Assembly: GCF_001316105.1 (NCBI RefSeq)
Contig: NZ_BBCP01000010.1
Location: 1-64,000, forward strand
Length of the DNA: 64,000 bases
Reading direction: 5' to 3'
Source: Thermogymnomonas acidicola JCM 13583
GTDB taxonomy: Archaea > Thermoplasmatota > Thermoplasmata > Thermoplasmatales > Thermoplasmataceae
Shown here piece after piece: positions 42,249 to 54,150 of this stretch (positions are counted from its first letter, which is position 1; every line of letters starts with the position of its first letter). The notes under the pieces are model-generated. The model was given only the letters and a program-made list of their open reading frames with translations, searched no databases and had not been told where the DNA came from. The position numbers and the translations under genes were made by a program.

Positions 42249-42649
42249 AGTGTCCGGCTGCAGCACCTGGGCGGTCTGGGGGGGCAATGGGGGGGAGACC
42301 CATTCTCCCTATGCCATTCGGGTGCAATTCATCCGTCATGGAAGGCTGCGGTCAAAGCAGTGTTCACAGGCCCAGGGGGGGTTAATGGGATAAAGGGGGG
42401 GCAGCAGGGCAAACAGGTACAATTGGCCGATCATGGGCCTGAAACCCCCCCGGGCATGGGTACCAGAGGCGCCTGGCCTCAGTCAATGGCCAGGTGTGAT
42501 ATATGCCAGCCTGAAGGCCCTGGATCAGCCTGTCGGGTTCCGTGTAAGGCATGCGTACCGAGCGGGTTGGAGGTCTTCTTAGTGTTAAGGCAGCGTCTGC
42601 CGTGCAGGGATGGGTGTTGAGCAGCTTTAAAATCGGCACTTGATGTACC
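42249..42649. other. 400-nt gap with a strong hairpin, no gene seen
   Basis: No convincing reading frame. CCTGGCC (42472-42478) and GGCCAGG (42488-42494) form a perfect 7-bp stem with a 9-nt loop, and five G/C tracts lie around it. The end carries a TATA (ctttaaaatc, near 42624-42633) for the next gene. A structured RNA is possible, but no RNase P, SRP or riboswitch signature was recognised. Confidence 0.4.
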
Positions 42650-43979
42650 ATGGCAATGGAGAGGGACTGCGACATCGCCATAATCGGTGCAGGCGTCCTC
42701 GGGACATGCCTAGCACACTGGATCTCCTCGCTCTACAGTGCCAGGGTATGCCTCATAGATGCCTCTGGCGATGTCGCATCGCACACAACCTCAAGGAACA
42801 CGGGCGTCATCCACAGGCCCTTTTACCTGGACCCGGTGAAGAAGGGCACGTTCGCAAGGGCCGCATCACTCTCCTATCCAATGTGGATGAAGTTCGCCAG
42901 GGACTTCTCGCTCCCATGGGAACAGGTCGGTACGGTTGAGGTGGCCCTCAGCGACCGTGATCTGGATGTCATATCATCCTATTCGGAGTACGCTGAGTCG
43001 AACGGCATGTCCAGGGAGGAGTATGAGGTCCTCGACACCCATGGCCTCCAGGCCATTGAGGGGGGGTCAGTAAAGGCTCTGGGCGCGTTCTTTTCGAAGA
43101 CAGACACATCTGTTGACTACGGCCTCATGACCAGGGCCATATGCGGCACGCTCTCTGGCGTCTCAACGGTCCTGGGCAGGAGCGTCGTTAGGATCGTTGA
43201 GGGTGAAGGGTACAACCTTACCCTGTCTGACGGGAGCACGCTCAGGGCCAGGACAGTATTCAACTGCGCGGGTGCGAACTCCCTGAGGATAGCGCACTCC
43301 ATGGGCCTAGCGAGGGATTTAAGTGTATTCTTCTTCAGGGGGGGCGACTACTGGCGCCTGCGCCAGGATGCTCTGCCTTCCATAAGGCACAACATATACA
43401 GTGTCCCAAGGTTCCTGAAGTTCCCGTTCCTTGACCCGCACTTCATTGTCCGGTACAGTGGCGTCAGGGAACTGGGGGGGCCAAACGCGGCCCTGGTGGC
43501 CGGGCCATATGTCTACTCCGGCTTCTCTGAATCTCCGCTGCAGGCATTGTCCTGGCTGTTCGAGAGGCCTGTCCTCACCAGGCTCTCGCTGCTCACGAAC
43601 TTGGAGTTCCTTGGCATGGTCAGGAGCGAGTGGGAGAGCAGCACCTCCCCCCCGGAGGGCATGGTCAGGCGCCTGTCCTCCTTCATACCGTCACTGAAGG
43701 CATCCATGATATCGGGCCCTGGAATTTCCGGGGTGAGGGGGCTCTGTGGTGAGCAGGAGCGGTTTCGTGCCTGAGGCTGTAATGATAACAGATGGCTCAT
43801 CGCTCCACGTCATAAATTACAACTCACCCGGTGCAACGGGTGCACCTGCGTTCTCCGCATACGTCCTGATCCGTGCAGTGTCCCAGGGCCTTCTCCGCGA
43901 GCCAGAACGCAACATGTCCAGGCTGGGCTGGGATCTGGACGCAGTGAGGGAGCCATGCCAGACCGTGGCCAGGGTATGA
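42650..43979 (+). CDS. FAD-dependent oxidoreductase, L-2-hydroxyglutarate oxidase-like, frameshifted
   Basis: DAO-superfamily flavoprotein of about 435 residues. Dinucleotide-binding start: CDIAIIGAGVLGTCLAHWIS, then SHTTSRNTGVIHRPFYLDP (LhgO proteins have S-x-x-N-S-G-V-x-H), FKTDTSVDYG-like SKTDTSVDYGLM, TVFNCAGANSLRIA, FFFRGGDYWRLR and VAGPYVYSGF. These are the marks of the L-2-hydroxyglutarate oxidase/dehydrogenase group. A break at about 43735-43742 (a G-rich run), then VSRSGFVPEAVMITDGSSLH and a C-terminal helix. Start ATG 26 nt after a TATA box. Confidence 0.75.
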
Positions 43980-44101
43980 CAGCGTGAGGAACCTTTTAAT
44001 TTGTTGGCCCCATTCTAATAATGGCACGAAGGGCCAGGGGGGGCATCCTCTTGTCCAGCTTTCGTCCATGCCCTGGTGGCCTGTGTGGGAGAGGTGAGTG
44101 A

Positions 44102-45154
44102 ATGGCGTTCAGGGCCAGGGAGATAGTGCTGCCCGCAGTTGGCAGGGATCTGCAGGTTGCAGAATCGGAGGTTCCGGAGCCCGAGGGGGGGACCAGGTCG
44201 TCATCAGGCAGAGCGTGTCCGGGATATGCTTCAGGGACATACTGACCAGGGATGCTTCATGCCCAGGGTCAGGACGCCTGGGGGGGTCATAGGCCACGAG
44301 ATAAGCGGCACAGTTGTGGCGGCTGGCCCCTGTGCGGAATACGTGAAGGAGGGGGGGATAGGGTTGCCAGCCTTATATACAGGCCGTGCGGGAGGTGCGA
44401 GTTCTGCCTGACGGGCAGGGAGAACCTGTGCCCCCAACAAGGAGGTCTACGGGGGGGAGACGCTCCGTGGTGGGTACTCCGACCTCGCAATCGTCAGCGA
44501 GAAGAGCCTGGTCAAGGTACCAGGCCACATCGGCGAGGACGAGGCCGCCATAGCTGCATGCGTAACTGGTATGGTCTACCACGCACTGAAGGTGGTGGGA
44601 AACGTCCAGGACGGTTCCAGGGTACTCATAACCGGTGCTGGAGGGGGGGGTGTTGGCATTCACGCCGTGCAGGTGGCAAAGAGGCTCGGCGCAACCGTCA
44701 TTGCGGAGACCACTTCGCAGTCAAAGGTCGAAGCGATACACAGGGCGGGTGCGGACCATGTGGTCGTGACCACCGGCAGGTTCGACGGGGGGGAAGTGAA
44801 GAAGCTGACAGACGGTGGTGTTGACGTGGCGCTGGAAGCTGTGGGGGGGATCGCTACTTTTGAGAGCTCACTCCGCTCGCTCAGGACCGGCGGCACGGTG
44901 GTAGTGGTGGGAAACGTCCAGCCAGAGCCGTGGGCCTACCACTGGGCCTGATAATACTCAAGGGGGGGAACAGGGTTGAGGGGGGGAGCATCAGCTCCAC
45001 CAGGAAGGACATGATGGATGTGTTCGAACTCTCCAGGGGGGGAGGCAGGATAAGGGCTGTGGTGGACAGGCACATAGAGCCAGGCGAGATCAACAGGGCC
45101 TACGAGGACATCAGGGCCAGGAAGAACACTGGGAGGGTGCTGATAAAGTTCTGA
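44102..45154 (+). CDS. zinc-containing alcohol dehydrogenase (MDR), frameshifted
   Basis: Medium-chain dehydrogenase of about 340 residues. It starts MAFRAREIVLPAVGRDLQVA. Catalytic-zinc region TPGGVIGHEISGTVVA; structural-zinc cysteines GRCEFCLTGRENLC in another frame; cofactor fold VLITGAGGGVGIHAVQVAKR; VDVALEAVG and LRTGGTVVVVG; end YEDIRARKNTGRVLIKF. The first 480 nt shift frame several times at G7 runs (44185-44191, 44280-44286, 44351-44357, 44453-44459) and once near 44937. The substrate (alcohol or sugar) cannot be fixed; it follows an FAD oxidoreductase. Confidence 0.82.
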
Positions 45155-45307
45155 AAAACACCTCCCCGCCTAAGTGCTGCCACGGCCAGCTGCCTAGTTA
45201 CATGCGTGGCATGTTCAGCCGGCACCATGGCCCGACTGGAAAAGCCTGTGGCCCAGATCCATTTTATCGCAAAAGATATTTATTTCACGTGGGGTTTTAG
45301 TGAACTA

Positions 45308-46670
45308 ATGGCGCAGGAAGAAGAGATAAAGATGATCATAGCGAGGGCAAACAGGATCCCTGTCTGGTCACTGCCCTACACCTACCTGGCCATAATAGGC
45401 ATCGGGTACTTCTTCACCTTCTACGATATATCAGATATAGGCCTGGCAATGCCAGCAATCGACGCGCAGTTCCACATCGGGTCATCGCTGAGCCTCTTTC
45501 TGGCACTGTCTGTGGGCCTCATAGGCTATGCAATAGGCTCCTACGTGATAGGCACTGTGGCCGACATCTACGGCAGGTACAGGTCGATGATACTCACCAT
45601 GGCGCTGACTGCCGTTGGCTCGTTGGGCGATGCCCTATCGTTCAACGTCCCGGAACTGGCTGTGTTCAGGTTCATAACGGGGGGGCTGGGCCTGGGCGCG
45701 GACCTGAACCTGGTGTCGAGCTATGTCAGCGAGTTCGCCCCGCCGGGAGTGAGGGGGGGCCGGATCACCGTGTACACGTTCATCGTTGGCATCCTGGGCC
45801 AGGCAATAACCCCGTTCATAGGCCTGGTGCTTGTGCCCGTGTACTATAATGGCTGGAGGTACCTCTTTGGCATCGGTGCGGTGATCGCCTTCATAGCCCT
45901 TCTCCTCAGGTTCGAGCTCCCAGAATCTCCAAGGTGGCTGGCCGCAAAGGCCAGGGACATCGCAGGTGCGAAGAAAGTACTGGAGATGATGGAATCCACC
46001 GCACTCAGGAGGGTCAAGAGCCTCCCGGAACCGAAGCCAGAGGAGGTGACGCTGGAAGAGCAGAAGTTCCCAACGCTGTACGTGTTCAGGAGACCGTACT
46101 CCGTCAGGCTTGCGATACTCGTCGTCATGTGGTTCTTCTGGTACATAGGCAACTACGCCTTCCTCGGGGACGCGGAGACGATCCTTGCCTCGGCCGGCTT
46201 CCCCCCCGTGGCATCATCCATCCGCTACATCGCTGTGGGTGCGGTGGGCTACCCTGTGGGCGCGGCAATTATGGCATTCACTGCCGACAGGTATGAGAGG
46301 AAGTTCGTGATCTTCGCGGACACGGTTGTCTGGTTCATAGGCCTCTTCCTCTTCTCCATCAAGACGGGCCTCTTCATCTACCTTGGCTCATTCCTGGCAG
46401 CCCTGGCCCTTGGCATGTACCTGCAGGTGGCCTACACATACACAGCAGAGAGCTACCCGACAAGGGCAAGGACCTCCGGCTTCGCGCTCACGGACGGCAT
46501 AGGACACGCTGGAGGGGGCCTTTGGCGCCATATTCCTGCCCATCCTTGTGGCCTCGTTCTCCTTCGCCTTCGGCTTCAGGTTCATAGCGGTCACTGGCCT
46601 CATAGCTGGCATAATAGCACTGCTCGGCCCGCGCTCTTCCAGGAAGACGCTGGAGGCAGTATCGGCCTGA
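45308..46670 (+). CDS. MFS transporter, sugar-porter-like, frameshifted near the end
   Basis: Twelve-helix major-facilitator protein of about 450 residues. Motifs: an acidic pair in TFYDISDIGLAMPAI, the loop 2-3 motif DIYGRYRSMILTM, FRFITGGLGLGADLNLVSSY, SEFAPPGVRGG, PESPRWLAAKA after helix 6, DRYERKF in the second half and ESYPTRARTSGFALTDG. This is the layout of the metabolite:H+ symporter group. A five-G run at 46513-46517 breaks frame; four G gives HAGGAFGAIFLPILVA and a normal end. The ATG is about 33 nt after a TATA (gatatttattt). Confidence 0.82.
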
Positions 46671-46862
46671 CCCCCCCGGGTAGCCGGGCCCCCCTGTGCC
46701 ACGCCCTTCCAGGCGCAGGGGGAGTGGAGGCTCAAGGCCCCCCCGTTGGCAAATTGCTGCGCCAGGGGGTACTGGTTGTGCCTCCACTGCTGGCCTCTGC
46801 AGTGCAGCCCCCCCACTGAAAGTTTTTTATTGTCGTAGGGATTGAGCGGCCTGAGGATCCTG

Positions 46863-47022
46863 ATGGAGGAGCTTATCTGCGATATAGAGTTTGACCAGGA
46901 CGGCGACATGTACTACGCACGCCTCAGGACTGAGATGGGGGGGCCTCAGGGAGTACTCCGGCCGCACTTTCGAGGAGGTTCTAAACCAGGTAATGCTTGA
47001 GCTTGAGGAGGAGTTCTCCTGA
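46863..47022 (+). CDS. 52-residue acidic small protein, frameshifted
   Basis: The first half reads MEELICDIEFDQDGDMYYAR. After a G7 run (46936-46942) the frame moves and gives GLREYSGRTFEEVLNQVMLE and LEEEFS. With four or five G it is one open frame of about 51 residues, strongly acidic, with a beta hairpin then an amphipathic helix; this recalls HicB-like or Thermoplasmata small acidic proteins but no family is certain. A TATA-like agttttttatt lies 30-40 nt upstream. No toxin gene is beside it. Confidence 0.45.
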
Positions 47023-47065
47023 AAGTTTGTACCAAAAGGCTATTTCATTCTAGATCGATTCAGGA

Positions 47066-47992
47066 GTGTTGAGGTACCGCTTCCTGGTGGCACTGGCCCT
47101 GTTCGCCCTCCTCCCATTCGGTGCCAGCCACCACTATGGCTCACCGCACAGCGGCCTCACCGTTGTCATTCCGACCACACCTGGAATAGAGCTGAACCTT
47201 GACCGTGAGTTCTTCAACCTTTCGGTGGCCCAGATAGCGTTCGTGAACCAGCAGTCACTCCTGGAGGCGAACATATTCAGTGAGAAATGGCACGTGGTGA
47301 GCCTGGGCCCCCAACGAAACCGTTTACAGAAGCATGATCCGCCTGGTTCCAGTGAGCGCTCCGGGGGGGCTGGGCAGGGAAAAGCCGTTCGGCATTTACC
47401 TCTCAGTGTACATAAACAGGACAACCGTGAAGACGCTCATCGAAAGCGCCGGAAACGGGACGCAGCGCTACTATGTGAACCAGACTTTCTCGATATCCAT
47501 TGGCGCCACCAGTACCCGGGAAATCGATAGCGGGATGCTCTTCATCAGGCTTGCAATGTATGGCAGTGATGACGGTGCACCAATGAGGTATGCTGAGGCA
47601 CACGGGTTCCAGAAGGACACCAACATGAGCCTGGATGGCCTCTCTTTCTCTCCCCCGAACTCCACGTCTGGCACGTTCCTATACATGTGGAACTCCACCT
47701 ACTCTGTCAACGGTGTGAGCATGTACGCTAGGTCACAGATCGTCAGTTACGGTCAGGGCATAGAGCAGACGCTCTACTTCCGTGTGCCACAGGGTCACCT
47801 GGAGCTGCACTACGACCCTTCCTGTCAGTGAGCGGGGGGGTGAACATATTCAACAGCACCCTCCTGAACAACGCTGCGAGGCTTGTTATAGAATACATAC
47901 TGGAGCACTCCGAGGCACTGGCAAGTGGCCTGGCAACGGGCACTGTCTTCGTTGGTGCCGCCTACGCCCTGTACAGGAGGTCAAGGCGCTAG
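47066..47992 (+). CDS. secreted or surface protein with C-terminal anchor, frameshifted
   Basis: About 305 residues. The N terminus is a signal peptide (MLRYRFLVALALFALLPFGA) followed by a beta-rich extracytoplasmic domain with many N-x-S/T sequons (NRTT, NGTQ, NQTF, NSTY). The C terminus has a hydrophobic helix (GLATGTVFVGAAYALY) ending in RRSRR, a stop-transfer anchor. Breaks around 47310, 47364-47370 (G7) and near 47820. Function unknown. It is followed by a convergent regulator gene. Confidence 0.62.
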
Positions 47993-48488
47993 TCGAAGAG
48001 CGAGAGGAAGTTGTCTGCCAGCGTGCCGATGAAGCTCTCCCTGTACCTGGTGATCACCCTGGACACCTCTTCCCTGCTGGACAGCCTGGCGGTGTCCCCG
48101 TCCAGAGTGACAACACCGTTTTCCCTGAGCCAGGCCAGTGCGCCCTCGAACCTCTTCCTCCTCAGGCCCGTGAAGGCCCTCAGCACCTCTGTGCTCATGT
48201 CCTGTCTGAACAGGGCCTGCACGATCTTCCTGGCGTCAGGGTTCCTGAGCGCGATCAGCACAGTCCTCTCCCTCTGCGTCCCCCCTCATCCCCCCCAGGG
48301 AAGTACCGCCTGTACCTCCCGTCCTGCCTTGAGAATATCCTCCCCCCCTCAACCTCAAGCCTGTAGAGGTGATATTCCAGCTGGCCGACAGCAAGGCCCA
48401 GCATGCGCTGTAGCTCCCTGAAGTGTATACCTGGGTTCTTCCTTATGGCCTCCGATATATCCTCTCGGACGCTGCTGTCGGTCCTCAA
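47989..48488 (-). CDS. winged-helix transcription regulator with two HTH domains, frameshifted
   Basis: About 165 residues. The N-terminal wHTH (SEAIRKNPGIHFRELQRMLG, AVGQLEYHLYRLEVEG) is of the ArsR/MarR-like archaeal type, in which GIHFRELxRxLG is characteristic. A second wHTH follows (LIALRNPDARKIVQALFRQD, LRRKRFEGALAWLRENGVV). The frame changes at the G-rich run near 48286-48300. TTG start (MRTDSSVREDI). A small three-helix membrane protein lies immediately upstream on the same strand, a pairing seen for membrane-linked regulators. Confidence 0.72.
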
Positions 48489-48491
48489 GCA

Positions 48492-48758
48492 CTACCTCCT
48501 AAGGATCGAGAAGTAGAAGAGGAGAAGGATTACAAGTATGAGAGTGGACATTATGTCATCAGAATGGCCCTCCAGAGGGAGGAGCATGAAGGTGGAGAGG
48601 AGCAGTACCACTTCGACCACAGCGGTGAGGATGAACACAGCTGACACCAGGGCTGCGGCCCTCAGCCTGCTCCTCCTGTAAGCCCTCATGGAGACGGCTG
48701 AGAGGAACACGGAAAGGATGAGTATGAGGCCAGACGCATAGGTGCTGTAGAGGTCCAT
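48492..48758 (-). CDS. small three-helix membrane protein
   Basis: An 88-residue protein, MDLYSTYASGLILILSVFLS, then a basic loop (YRRSRLRAA), a second helix (LVSAVFILTAVVEVVLLL) and a third (IMSTLILVILLLFYFSIL). No family recognised. It lies 3 nt upstream of the two-HTH regulator gene and shares its strand, so they may form a membrane sensor/regulator pair. A TATA (attaatttaaag) lies 20-30 nt before the ATG, compatible with a very short leader. Confidence 0.6.
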   Translation of the reverse strand: MDLYSTYASGLILILSVFLSAVSMRAYRRSRLRAAALVSAVFILTAVVEVVLLLSTFMLLPLEGHSDDIMSTLILVILLLFYFSILRR

Positions 48759-48795
48759 GATGGGTGTGGATACGCACACTTTAAATTAATATCTC

Positions 48796-51700
48796 TCACG
48801 AGAACGTTGCGGAAATACCGAAGGCGTTCATCTCCTTCCTGAAGACGTCCCTGTACTTCCTGTCCCCGATGACCTTCTCTATCGTGACGCTCTCGCCGCT
48901 CTTCTTGACCTTCACGGCCGCAACTGCCTGCCCGTCCATGAATATGAAGTAGAGGTTCAGGGAGCCGAACCTTGCCCTCAGGTACCTGGAGAAGTACCTG
49001 GTAATGAAGTCCTTCGGTCCCGATATGAATAGGCCCTCTGGCCTCTTCCTCCTCTCCGTTGATACATACATTACCATACCGAGGTCCCTGACGAACACCC
49101 TCCTGGCACTGCCCTCTTCGTGCAGGCGTGACACGGCCCAGACGAAATCGCTGTCGACCTCGTTCCCGGTTGCCTCAGAGTACCTCTGGGCATCGAAGAA
49201 CCCGTAGTTCTTCAGGAGGTAGCGGAGGAAAATGAGCATGGCCTCCCTCCTCCTGTACTTCTCAGGCACCACGATGTAGCGCCTCTCGTAGTCCTTGGCC
49301 AGCACGTCCCTCTGGAACAGCGCCTTTATCCTCACCCTGGGCAGGTGCGGGTGGACAGAGGCACTGACTATCTCCGATTCAGTGGCGCCACTGCTCTCAA
49401 GCACGATCCTCACGATCTCCTTCTCGCCTTCGTCCATCTCCCTCTCCCTGAGGCCCTGTAGAGGGCCACCACACCGAGCGTCCCCCCCAGTGAGACTATG
49501 TCAAAGGGGGGGCCGTTGAAGCTGAGCAGGAGGCTCGACTCCTGGTGACTCCTCACGTCTGTGGGCGAGATGCCGCTGTGCACAGCCTCCAGTGCGCTCC
49601 TGAAGCCCTCCAGGCGCCCGTTCATCACCGCGAAGGGTATCTCGCCGGAGCGCCTCATGGCCCTGGCCAGGGCCAGTGAGAGCAGGCTGCCCTCATCCAT
49701 GTCCTCTATGTCCACCTCTCCGTACACCGCTGTGTCGCCCGATGCCCTCAGGCCCAGGCCCTCAGCGACCCCCCCTGCCTCGCCACCGGAGATGCCGCGC
49801 ACCACGCTGACCCGGAACGTGCCCCCCCCGGAGACGAGGGAAACAAGTAGCCTGCAGAGATCCACGAAATCCTCACCGGGCATTTCCTCGAACTTCTCGA
49901 TGACCACTGCGTCGGCACTCTCCCTCACCTCCACTTGGTAGGTGTTGCCGCTCGCCGCGATGAACCTGCCATTGCTGTCCCTGTCCGTGTAGAATTTCTC
50001 AAGGAAAATGGTCACGGGGGGGTCGCCGGTGCTCACTATGGACCCTCTCCCGCTGTACTCACCTGTGCTGCCGTAGTATACCTCCCCCCCGCCCTGGCTC
50101 ACGGTCTCCTTTATGCTATTAACGAACCTTGATGCGTAGAACCAGAAGTGCCTCGAGAGCTCCTCCTGGGTGGCGGGCCCGAACATCCTCACGAGCAGTG
50201 ACATGGCCTCGGACGGGTCACCGTAGCTGTCCAGGCCGTAAAGGGGCCTGAGGCCCCCCCCGTCAGGGAGCCTGCACACCGCAAGGTAGTACTCCAGGTC
50301 CTTCACTGCCTCCCTCACCACCTTCTTGGGAAGGCCCGTGACCGCGGATACCTGGCTCTCGTTCCAGGCGCCGTTCTCTATGGCCCTGTACACGCTCCTC
50401 AGTTCATCCCCCCCTGCCTCCTCGCGCCTGAGCGTGTGAAGTGCCTTGGCCAGTTCCGGGTGCATGTACACGTATTTGTTCTTCACGAAGCGGCCGTAGA
50501 CAAGCGACCGGTCTCCGACCATCGACGCCAGCTGGCCGGTAGTCACAGTCACGCCCCCCCTGGCCCTGAGGTCCCATGTTGAGGAGGCGTATCCGTACTT
50601 CATGAAGTAGTCGTTCACATCACTTGCCGGCTGGAGCATCTTGAAGACCCTGTCCTTCCTGATGTCCCTCTTCTGCATCCCGGTGAGCCTTTCAAGGTCT
50701 TCCCTGAGGATGAACTGGGGGAGCGAAGACAGGAGTGACGAAGTCCCTAGTGATCTCGCCGGAGGAGACCATGGCATCCAGCGCCCTCTCTACCTCCTCC
50801 TGACCAACGGGTATCCGGATGAGCACCTCCTCGATAGTGAGGGGCCCGTAGGAGTGGAGGACCCTGCGTACGGCGGCCCTGAGGGCCTCTTCCCTATCCA
50901 TATCCTGCGCCTCCAGGTCATTCCTGATGAAGACCTGCACGCCCCCACGGAGCTTCCTCCTCACCAGGTAGGCTGCCTCCAGCCTGTTCATGGATTCCCT
51001 TATGTCCTCCTCGCTGAGGCCCGTGTCCCTCTTCAGCTCTGAGAGCGTAGTGCCGTTGCAGTGTTCCAGCAGGGCCAGGTCCTCCTGCCTGACCCTGGAC
51101 GCATCCCGGAACAGCGTTCTCAGAATGGGGGGGTAATTGTCTATGTGGCACCACACTGGCATCCTGGCAAAGGCCGAGACTATCCTGTCCTTCTCTATCA
51201 GTTCCTCACCTATCGCCTTTGCGTCCGTGTCAGAGTAAGGGTAGGGGGGGAGTTCTGCCTGTTCCTGAACGGGTCTATGTGGAGGAAATGCCTTGCCATG
51301 GCCTCGTAGCTCTCCATGTCCCTGACCCTGGGCACCAGAGAGGCGAAGAATTCTCTCACGGGCCCATCGTCCCTGAAGATGTAACGTATTTCCCCCCTGG
51401 GCCGTAGATCTTGTCCAGTATCCTGTTCTGCAGCTCCCTGAGTACCCTTGACCTGTCCTCCATGAGCACCAGGTCCGATACGCCTGCAAGTATTATGCCA
51501 TAGGAGAACGGGCTCGTCTCAGCGGTGTAGTCGAGGACCCTGTAATTCCCTCTCTCTATGACCTCACTTATGTACTGCCTGGCCCTGGCACGTCCATCAT
51601 GTCTTCCATTATCTCGTGGAACGTCTCCTTGACAACAGGGAAGCCCTCCATCTCTCCTATTGTCCTGAGGACCCTGTCGCTCCTGAGCTGCTGCCTGACC

Positions 51701-53992
51701 ACGCTTATGTCCGTGCCTTTATACCTGCGCAGTACCATGAGAGCCCTCGAGGCACAGTGCCTGAACCTCTGCTTGAAGGTCTCTGTGTTCCTTATGGATG
51801 CACGCACTGTGTCATCGAAGCTGGATGAGGTCACCAGGTGGACGAATTCCCTGAGGTCAGGCTTCTCCGAGAGCGTCACCATGAAGCCGTCGTCAGTGAC
51901 TGTGACCCTGGCGCTGCTCCCGTACCTGTTGGATGCTGCCTGAGCGTATGCCCTCGAGAGGGCATCGTTGACCCTCCTGCCCAGCGGGACATGGAAAATC
52001 ACGCTGTACAGGTTGTCACGGTCAATGTAGCCCTCAACCAGGAGGTGCCTGTGGGTGGGCACCCCCCCGTACTTCATCTGCCCCCCCTTTATGTATGAGA
52101 TGAGACTGTCTGCACCCCCCCACTCATCAAGCCTGTAGTCTTCCATTAGCCACTTCCTGACGTCCTCCCCCCCCTCTGTATCTTTCTCACAGCCTCTTCC
52201 CTGAACCTGCCAACCAGGACGCCGAGGTCATAGCTCCTGGGCAGCATCTCCCCCCCCGTCCACGTGGGTACAGTGGGCCTCATGCCCGTGGCGTCCTTCA
52301 CATAGACCAGGTTCCTCGACGTCCTCAAAAACATGTATGTCCTGGCGCCCAGCACGAAGATGTCGCCCTGCTTCAGCCTCTCCACGAACTTGTCGCTCAG
52401 CTGCCCGAGGTGCCTGCCCCCCCTCTCCCCCCCCACGACCTGGTAGTCAGCGTCCTCCGGTATCGTTCCTACGTTCATGAAGAAGATCATCCTGGTGCTC
52501 TTCTTCTTCCCGAACGTGCCCTCGCCCTCGTCGAGCCATATCTTGGAGTATATGGTGCTGTCCTCTATCTGGCCCGCAAGGTACCTCAGGACTGACATGT
52601 AGTCGTCCCATTCCAGGGTGTGGAAGGAGTAAGAGTTCTTGAGCGTCCTGTATGCCTCCTCTATGCCCCCCCACACCTTCTCCAGTGACATGCCGACAAG
52701 TACCTGTGAAAGCACGTCCAGCGGGTTCCTGGGTATGGTGACCCTGTCGATCTCCCTGTCGTACGCGGCCTTTGTGAGCACGGCACACTCCATTAGGTCG
52801 TCGAGGTCGAAGACCAGGAACCTGCCTTTGGAGAGCTCGTCTATGCCGTGCCCCCCCGACCTGCCTATCCTCTGGAGCCCCCCCTTGGATACTGACTTGG
52901 GGCTCCCGATCTGGACCACAAGGTCAATGTAGCCTATGTCTATGCCGAGCTCCAGGGATGTCGATGTTATCACGCACCTCAGTTCTCCCCCCCTCTTGAG
53001 CTATCCTCCACATCGAGCCTGGTCTCCTTGCCCAGGGAGGAGTGGTGGGCCTCCACGCTCTCTATGCCCCTTGCCTTGAGCTTTATGGCCACATGCTCCG
53101 TCCCGCTCCTGGTGTTGGTGAATATCAGCGTTGTCCTGTGCCTGTTTATGAGGTCCGTGAGTATGTCGTACATCCTCTCGTTGGCGACCTCAGAGGACAC
53201 CTTGGTCAGGTCGTGGACCGGCACGATGGTGCGGAGGTCAAGGTATTTCTTAGTGTCCACGTCCACGATCTCGAAGGGCCTCGGCACTTCGCCGTCGAAG
53301 CCACACAGGTACTTCGCTATCTCATCCAGGGGTGCCTGTGTGGCGGACAGGCCTATCCTCACAAAGTCCTCATCGGTCACAGCCCTCAGCCTTTCCAGAT
53401 TTGCGGAGAGCAGCGATCCCCTCTTCGTTGACGAGACCTCGTGGATCTCGTCCACGATCACGTACCTCACGGTCCTCAGCTTCTCCCTGAACTTGGGGGC
53501 CGTGAGGACAAGCGAGAAGGATTCCGGGGTGGTGATCAGGATGTGGGGAGGCTTCCTGAGCATCCTCTGCCTGTCGCTCTGCTTTGTATCCCCCCCAGAC
53601 CTCACGGAGACCCTGATCTGTGGCAGTTCCATGCCCTCCTCCTTCGATATCTCCATTATCTCCCTGAGGGGCTGGTTCAGGTTCCTGTCGATGTCGTTCG
53701 CCAGGGCCTTCAGTGGGCTAATGTATACACAGTACACCGTGTCCCTGAGCGTGCCCTCCCTGGCGAAGCGGAAGAGCTCGTTGATGATCGCCAGGAAACC
53801 AGTGAGCGTCTTTCCGGTGCCAGTTGGGCTTGATACCAGGACGTTCTTCCTCTCGTGGATGAGCGGGATTGCCCTCCTCTGCGGCTCGGTAAGCTTCGAG
53901 TACTTGCCGTTGAACCACCTGGCTATTATGGGGGGGTCGAGGAATGGCATCTCTTCCTCTATCCTGAATCCATGTTCCCTGGAGTCCTGCAT
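48796..53992 (-). CDS. lhr: Lhr-type superfamily 2 helicase with very long C-terminal extension, multiply frameshifted
   Basis: DNA/RNA helicase of the Lhr family, about 1700 residues once joined. Motifs: Q-like LTEPQRRAIP, Walker A VSSPTGTGKTLTGFLA, ISPLKALANDI, Walker B YVIVDEIHEV, GLSATQAPLDEIAKYL, IFTNTRSGTEHVAIKL, TSTSLELGIDIG and motif VI LQRIGRSGGHG (family GRSGH; the extra Gly is a C7 run at 52851-52857). The Lhr winged helix and middle domains follow (to about 51200). Then ~750 further residues carry repeated wHTH-like segments (DTGLSEEDIRESMNRLEAAY, ESQVSAVTGLPKKVVREAV) reminiscent of the long bacterial Lhr. Breaks near 52980, 52165, 51580, 51400-51250, 50720 and 49455. Confidence 0.85.
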
Positions 53993-54150
53993 GCGTTTAA
54001 TCTAGGTTTCAGGACAACACAATATATAACCTTATAGTAACCAGGGAGTGCAAGAACCTGCTTCCTGCCTTCATGGGGCACTGGGAGTCTATGGACTGCA
54101 GGCCCATCCATGCGGTGTAACCCGGATATACAAGAAAGCAATTCACACAC

